A stretch of DNA of 64,000 bases from an uncultured Croceitalea sp. (GTDB taxonomy: Bacteria > Bacteroidota > Bacteroidia > Flavobacteriales > Flavobacteriaceae), in contig CANNDD010000001.1 of NCBI GenBank assembly GCA_947503285.1, forward strand, positions 496,001-560,000, given 5' to 3'. A program made the position numbers and the translations under genes. Shown piece after piece: positions 60,512 to 64,000 of this stretch. The notes below the pieces were generated by a model. The model searched no databases and was not told the DNA's origin. It was given only the letters and a program-made list of their open reading frames with translations. How positions within the stretch are numbered: position 1 is the stretch's first letter; the number at the start of each line of letters is the position of its first letter.

Positions 60512-62748
60512 TAGTATATTACGGTTGGTTTAATGAGGATGGTGAGTTTTTGTTTGCTGTCTTCCCTTCTTCTCTTGCTAAACAGCCATTTAATAACGGG
60601 TATTCTTGCCAAAAATGGCACACCGCTGCCCGAATCGTTTTTGACCTTTTCTTCCAACCCTCCTAAAACGGCGAGATCTTGGTTCTGCATTCTGATTATC
60701 GAACTAAACTCCCTAGAGGTCAGCCCTGGTGGGGCGTCTTCATCTATTCGTTCCCCGTTAAAGTCAGATTGGATGACATTGATATCCAAGGTAACCTGAC
60801 CGTTGCCCGATACCAAAGGTTTTATACTCACCGCCAGTTCAGCATCAATGGGTTGAAAATTTCGAATTTCCGATGAGGTAGGTATTTGGGATCCAAAAAA
60901 GTTTTGGCTGGTCACCACATAATAGGTGGTTTCACCGATAGAGAGGTTTGCTCGATGTCCGTTCAAGGTTGACAATTTCGGGGTAGAACGAATTTTAATA
61001 TTACCGTTCTGTTCCATCGCCTTTATGGTGGCGAAAAATTCGGGCACTACCTTACCGATATTAAAAGAACCAAAACCGTCAAAACCCCCGATAATCTTAT
61101 TGACCGTTTTAGCCCCAAGCGTCAAATCGGTTTCTGGAAAAACACTCCCCTGCGTTCTAACTTCCTCATCACCGATTCCCCAGCTAATACCTGTTTCCAC
61201 GGTTGCCGTTCTTCGAACCTCGATAAGCATCACCTCTATCAATACCACGGGTACGGGCCTATCGATTTCACCAATAAACTTTTTAAAACGATTGATTTTT
61301 GAGGCAGGCCCGCTTACCAAAAAACTATTGAGCTCAAAGTCTACCCTAATATCAAGATCTGAGGTGACCTCATCGGGCAGAATATTAACTATGGCTTCTG
61401 CAGTTGAAGCAAAATCACTACCAAATTGCGTGCTTTGGGTATTTATACTACGTGTATTATTGAGGTTATTGCGACCAAGACCGTTTTGATTATTCCCAAA
61501 ATTGCCTTGACCCTGAAAACCTCCGCCCAGATAATTGATATTACCCCCTACTGTTCTGCCCGCAGATCTGCCAAAACTATTGTTTTGCATGGGGTCTCCC
61601 AAAAGCTCAACAGAACGATGCATCATTTGCACCACCTCAAGTTTTCGAACACTTAATTGATCTTCCGTACCAAAAAAGTAAATGTCATTTTCCTTTTTGA
61701 AGGTAAATGCGGATGCCCTAGAACCAGTGCCTTGATTGTTCAATGCCGGGTTCGGATTTCTATTGTTTCTTACATTTTGGTTTGGTTGGTTGGTCTGCGG
61801 ATTCGGGGTTCTATCAATGGTTGACTTGCTCTCAAATATTTTCGTGAGTAGTTCATCATAATAGATTTGTTTGGCCTTGATACTGGCATTGCCTGCCTCA
61901 GAAAGTGGAGTGGCGGTATAAATATCTAAATCCAGGTCTAAACTAATCGCTTCAACTATCGTCGAAATAGGTGTATTTTGAAAATCGACGGTCAATATTC
62001 GCTTTATCGTATCAATCACCTGATAATTAAGATTATTACCAAAACCCCTATTGTTTCTTCGTGAATTCACATTAGCACCTTCTTCTGGTGCAATTCTATC
62101 AAACAAGTAAAAGCCATCCCGAGATTTCGAATAGATCAAATTGTTCGTATTGGCCAGTTTTTCCATGGCAAGATCAAAGGGAACATCCTTTATATAAAAT
62201 GTCAAGGGCATATTTTCCATTCCATTGTTGTGCAATAGGTTTTGACCAGAAACATCGATGATTTTTCTAAAGGCCTTCTCTAGATTATCATTGGTCAAAT
62301 CCATGGATATGGTGTTGTTCACCCCATCAAATGAAACTTGGATTTCTTTCTCGACAATTTTTTTAGGCGGGGGAACGTATTTTTTTATGGATAGGATACT
62401 CCCCGTAAAATCAATATCCAAATCATATTCTTTACACAGAAAGACCAATAAATCGGCAACCGCCACATCAGAGAAATTATTGACGATGTTTATGCCCTGA
62501 AGACTTGGGTCAACATTCAGGTTTAGTTTGTGTACATCGGCAACCGCCAACAAAAAATTAGATAGTGAAACACTACTTATGTTGATATCCAACTTCAGGT
62601 TTTCTGATAGTCCGGCATTTTCAACTGCCAATGCTTCAAGGTTGTTCTGAATATTCAAGATCCTATTTTGCTTGACAGCGGTATCGCTTTCTTGGGCGTA
62701 TCCAATACAAAGTGGTAATAGGAAAAGAAATAGTAGGATTTTCTTCAT
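60511..62748 (-). CDS. gspD: Type II/IV secretin (outer membrane channel)
   Basis: This 745-residue protein has a signal peptide (MKKILLFLFLLPLCIGYA), N-terminal N0/N1-type domains (about residues 45-270), an Asn/Gly-rich insertion (about 310-345 and 405-440), and the C-terminal secretin domain (VPVVLIEVMLIEVRRTATV, then LAVLGGLEEKVKNDSGSGVP and a KLTILIKPTVIY end). Secretins form the outer membrane ring of type II secretion or type IV pili. Both names (GspD, PilQ) are possible. It follows the ATPase gene by 4 bases. Confidence 0.9.
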   Translation of the reverse strand: MKKILLFLFLLPLCIGYAQESDTAVKQNRILNIQNNLEALAVENAGLSENLKLDINISSVSLSNFLLAVADVHKLNLNVDPSLQGINIVNNFSDVAVADLLVFLCKEYDLDIDFTGSILSIKKYVPPPKKIVEKEIQVSFDGVNNTISMDLTNDNLEKAFRKIIDVSGQNLLHNNGMENMPLTFYIKDVPFDLAMEKLANTNNLIYSKSRDGFYLFDRIAPEEGANVNSRRNNRGFGNNLNYQVIDTIKRILTVDFQNTPISTIVEAISLDLDLDIYTATPLSEAGNASIKAKQIYYDELLTKIFESKSTIDRTPNPQTNQPNQNVRNNRNPNPALNNQGTGSRASAFTFKKENDIYFFGTEDQLSVRKLEVVQMMHRSVELLGDPMQNNSFGRSAGRTVGGNINYLGGGFQGQGNFGNNQNGLGRNNLNNTRSINTQSTQFGSDFASTAEAIVNILPDEVTSDLDIRVDFELNSFLVSGPASKINRFKKFIGEIDRPVPVVLIEVMLIEVRRTATVETGISWGIGDEEVRTQGSVFPETDLTLGAKTVNKIIGGFDGFGSFNIGKVVPEFFATIKAMEQNGNIKIRSTPKLSTLNGHRANLSIGETTYYVVTSQNFFGSQIPTSSEIRNFQPIDAELAVSIKPLVSGNGQVTLDINVIQSDFNGERIDEDAPPGLTSREFSSIIRMQNQDLAVLGGLEEKVKNDSGSGVPFLARIPVIKWLFSKRRREDSKQKLTILIKPTVIY

Positions 62749-62752
62749 GGTT

Positions 62753-64000
62753 CTAGTTGGTTAGTAAGGCATATACTTCATCTATCGAGGTTACACCCCC
62801 TTTTATCATTCGCACTGCATTGTCTTGTAAGGTAATAATTTTATTATCTTTTAAGTAGGTATCTATTTCCAACGAATTGTTCTTGATCTCTTTGGTCAGC
62901 GTGTTTGTTATGGGCAGTATTTCATAAATGGCCTTTCGCCCTTTATAACCAGTATGATGGCATTTTGGACAACCGATCGGAATGAAATGATCGGTCAATT
63001 TTTCACTCGTATTAAAATTCTTTGGCAGTAGCTGTTCTGAAATCCGTTCTTGCTTCTTGCAGTTATCACATAATTTTCTGACCAATCTTTGGGCAACACT
63101 AAGATTAAGTGTACTTGCGATCAAAAAAGGGGGTACCCCCATATCTATCAATCTCGAAATAGTCGACCAAGCAGAATTGGTATGTATGGTAGAAAGTACC
63201 AAGTGGCCTGTCAGCGCTGCCCTAATCGCCATATTGGCCGTTTTCACATCACGTATCTCGCCAACCATAATCACATCGGGATCTTGCCGTAGAAAGGTTC
63301 GTAACGACGTGGCAAAGTCAAGACCAATATTTTCTTTCAATTGTACTTGATTAACACCTTCCAGTGTGTATTCAATAGGGTCTTCTATAGTCAAAATATT
63401 GGTCGTACTGTTGTTCAACAGTTTGAGTGTGGCATATAATGTCGTCGTTTTACCCGAACCGGTTGGCCCAGAAATCAAGACAATACCATTGGGCTTCTTT
63501 ATGCCCTCTTTATACGTGTTCAACTCAATGGTGTCAAACCCCAAACCCTCTAAACTGAGATCTTGTGTATTGCGATTGAGAATACGTAGCACAATTTTTT
63601 CACCAAATAAGGTTGGTAACGTTGACACCCTAATATCAAAATCGTCGCCGATCGACTTTAGGCTTATGCGGCCATCTTGTGGCAATCGTTTTTCAGCAAT
63701 ATCCAAATTTGCCTTAATTTTAATTTTATTGATGATTATCGGATATTCTTTTCTGTCTATAACAAACTGTTCGACCAGTTTACCATCTAAACGAAACCGC
63801 ACACGACATTCGTTCTCATAAGGTTCAAAATGGATATCGCTACTTCCGATTTCCTTCGCATTGATCAATATCTTATCCAAAAAATCCGCAGAGAAACTTA
63901 AGGCCTCTTTGTTTTGATCGGTTGCAATGCGATAGTTGGCGGTTAAAAAGTTCTGTAACTCCTCGGTACCCACTTTTTCTAAACATAGGTCATATCCCAT
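62753..64000 (-). CDS. gspE: GspE/PilB-type secretion ATPase (N-terminus outside window)
   Basis: At least 415 residues. The frame is open to the window edge. Although an ATG coincides with the edge, GYDLCLEKVGTEELQNFLTA looks like the end of the N1E domain, so the start is probably upstream. Walker A is SGPTGSGKTTTLYA, the Asp box is TIEDPIEYT, Walker B is DPDVIMVGEIRD, the His box is LSTIHTNSA, and a four-cysteine zinc site (CDNC...CPKC) is present. It powers pilus or pseudopilus assembly. Confidence 0.93.
   Translation of the reverse strand: MGYDLCLEKVGTEELQNFLTANYRIATDQNKEALSFSADFLDKILINAKEIGSSDIHFEPYENECRVRFRLDGKLVEQFVIDRKEYPIIINKIKIKANLDIAEKRLPQDGRISLKSIGDDFDIRVSTLPTLFGEKIVLRILNRNTQDLSLEGLGFDTIELNTYKEGIKKPNGIVLISGPTGSGKTTTLYATLKLLNNSTTNILTIEDPIEYTLEGVNQVQLKENIGLDFATSLRTFLRQDPDVIMVGEIRDVKTANMAIRAALTGHLVLSTIHTNSAWSTISRLIDMGVPPFLIASTLNLSVAQRLVRKLCDNCKKQERISEQLLPKNFNTSEKLTDHFIPIGCPKCHHTGYKGRKAIYEILPITNTLTKEIKNNSLEIDTYLKDNKIITLQDNAVRMIKGGVTSIDEVYALLTN

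Noticed and set aside
60926-61489. 187-codon plus-strand frame within the secretin gene
   Set aside because: Shadow of the strongly conserved secretin domain on the other strand.

Overview
The window looks like a chromosomal segment of a marine-type member of the Flavobacteriaceae (phylum Bacteroidota). It is AT-rich. Several genes belong to families typical of that group (DUF4407, DUF6090, LruC, BlaR1 fused to a TonB C-terminus, DUF4260). Several promoters carry the Bacteroidota -7 element TAnnTTTG. I cannot name the genus from sequence alone.

Layout. 1-1.7 kb: an operon of a DUF6090 protein, an ECF-like sigma factor and a membrane protein cut by the window edge. 2.0-2.3 kb: tRNA-Leu(TAG) preceded by a broken copy of its own 5' half. 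2.4-9.1 kb: an M20 peptidase, a small secreted protein, a YceI protein facing a membrane-anchored winged-helix regulator, and a first BlaI/BlaR1-like pair with two palindromic operators. 9.3-10.4 kb: a DUF4407 membrane protein.

10.4-33.7 kb is an exopolysaccharide locus, nearly all on the minus strand. It holds rfbBACD (dTDP-L-rhamnose); ugd plus a UDP-glucuronate decarboxylase (UDP-xylose), with four glycosyltransferases and an acyltransferase; a LruC lipoprotein; and a core assembly operon of response regulator, sugar transferase with a receiver-like N-terminus, half-length TolC-like protein, Wzc-like co-polymerase, Wzx flippase, Wzy-type polymerase and GT2. A receiver-histidine kinase hybrid is embedded on the plus strand.

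34.0-41.0 kb is a soluble signalling cluster directly upstream of that core operon: CheY-like regulator, H-NOX heme protein, four-PAS histidine kinase, FIST (NosP-type) sensor, second histidine kinase, Hpt protein, LytTR response regulator and STAS protein. The H-NOX promoter and three exopolysaccharide promoters share an upstream motif (TTTGACAAC or TTTCACAAC) at a fixed 29-base distance from a TAnnTTT-like box. A related copy lies upstream of the LruC gene. This suggests that nitric-oxide or redox sensing and polysaccharide production form one regulon. This is the most interesting system in the window.

41.1-45.9 kb: a tightly packed housekeeping operon (TonB-like lipoprotein, ruvC, hemW, cyclase family, DUF4260, DUF4230, Dabb, MmcQ/YjbR). 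46.1-49.5 kb: a second BlaI/BlaR1 operon (BlaR1 fused to TonB, then a TPR protein) with three operators of a different sequence. 49.6-50.7 kb: DUF456 and nitroreductase genes. 50.8-57.6 kb: histidine degradation hutHIUG with a divergent LysR gene. 57.7-58.7 kb: a ROK sugar kinase lacking the usual zinc cysteines. 58.8-64.0 kb: a type II secretion/type IV pilus-like module (GspM-, GspL-, GspD- and GspE-like), running off the right edge.
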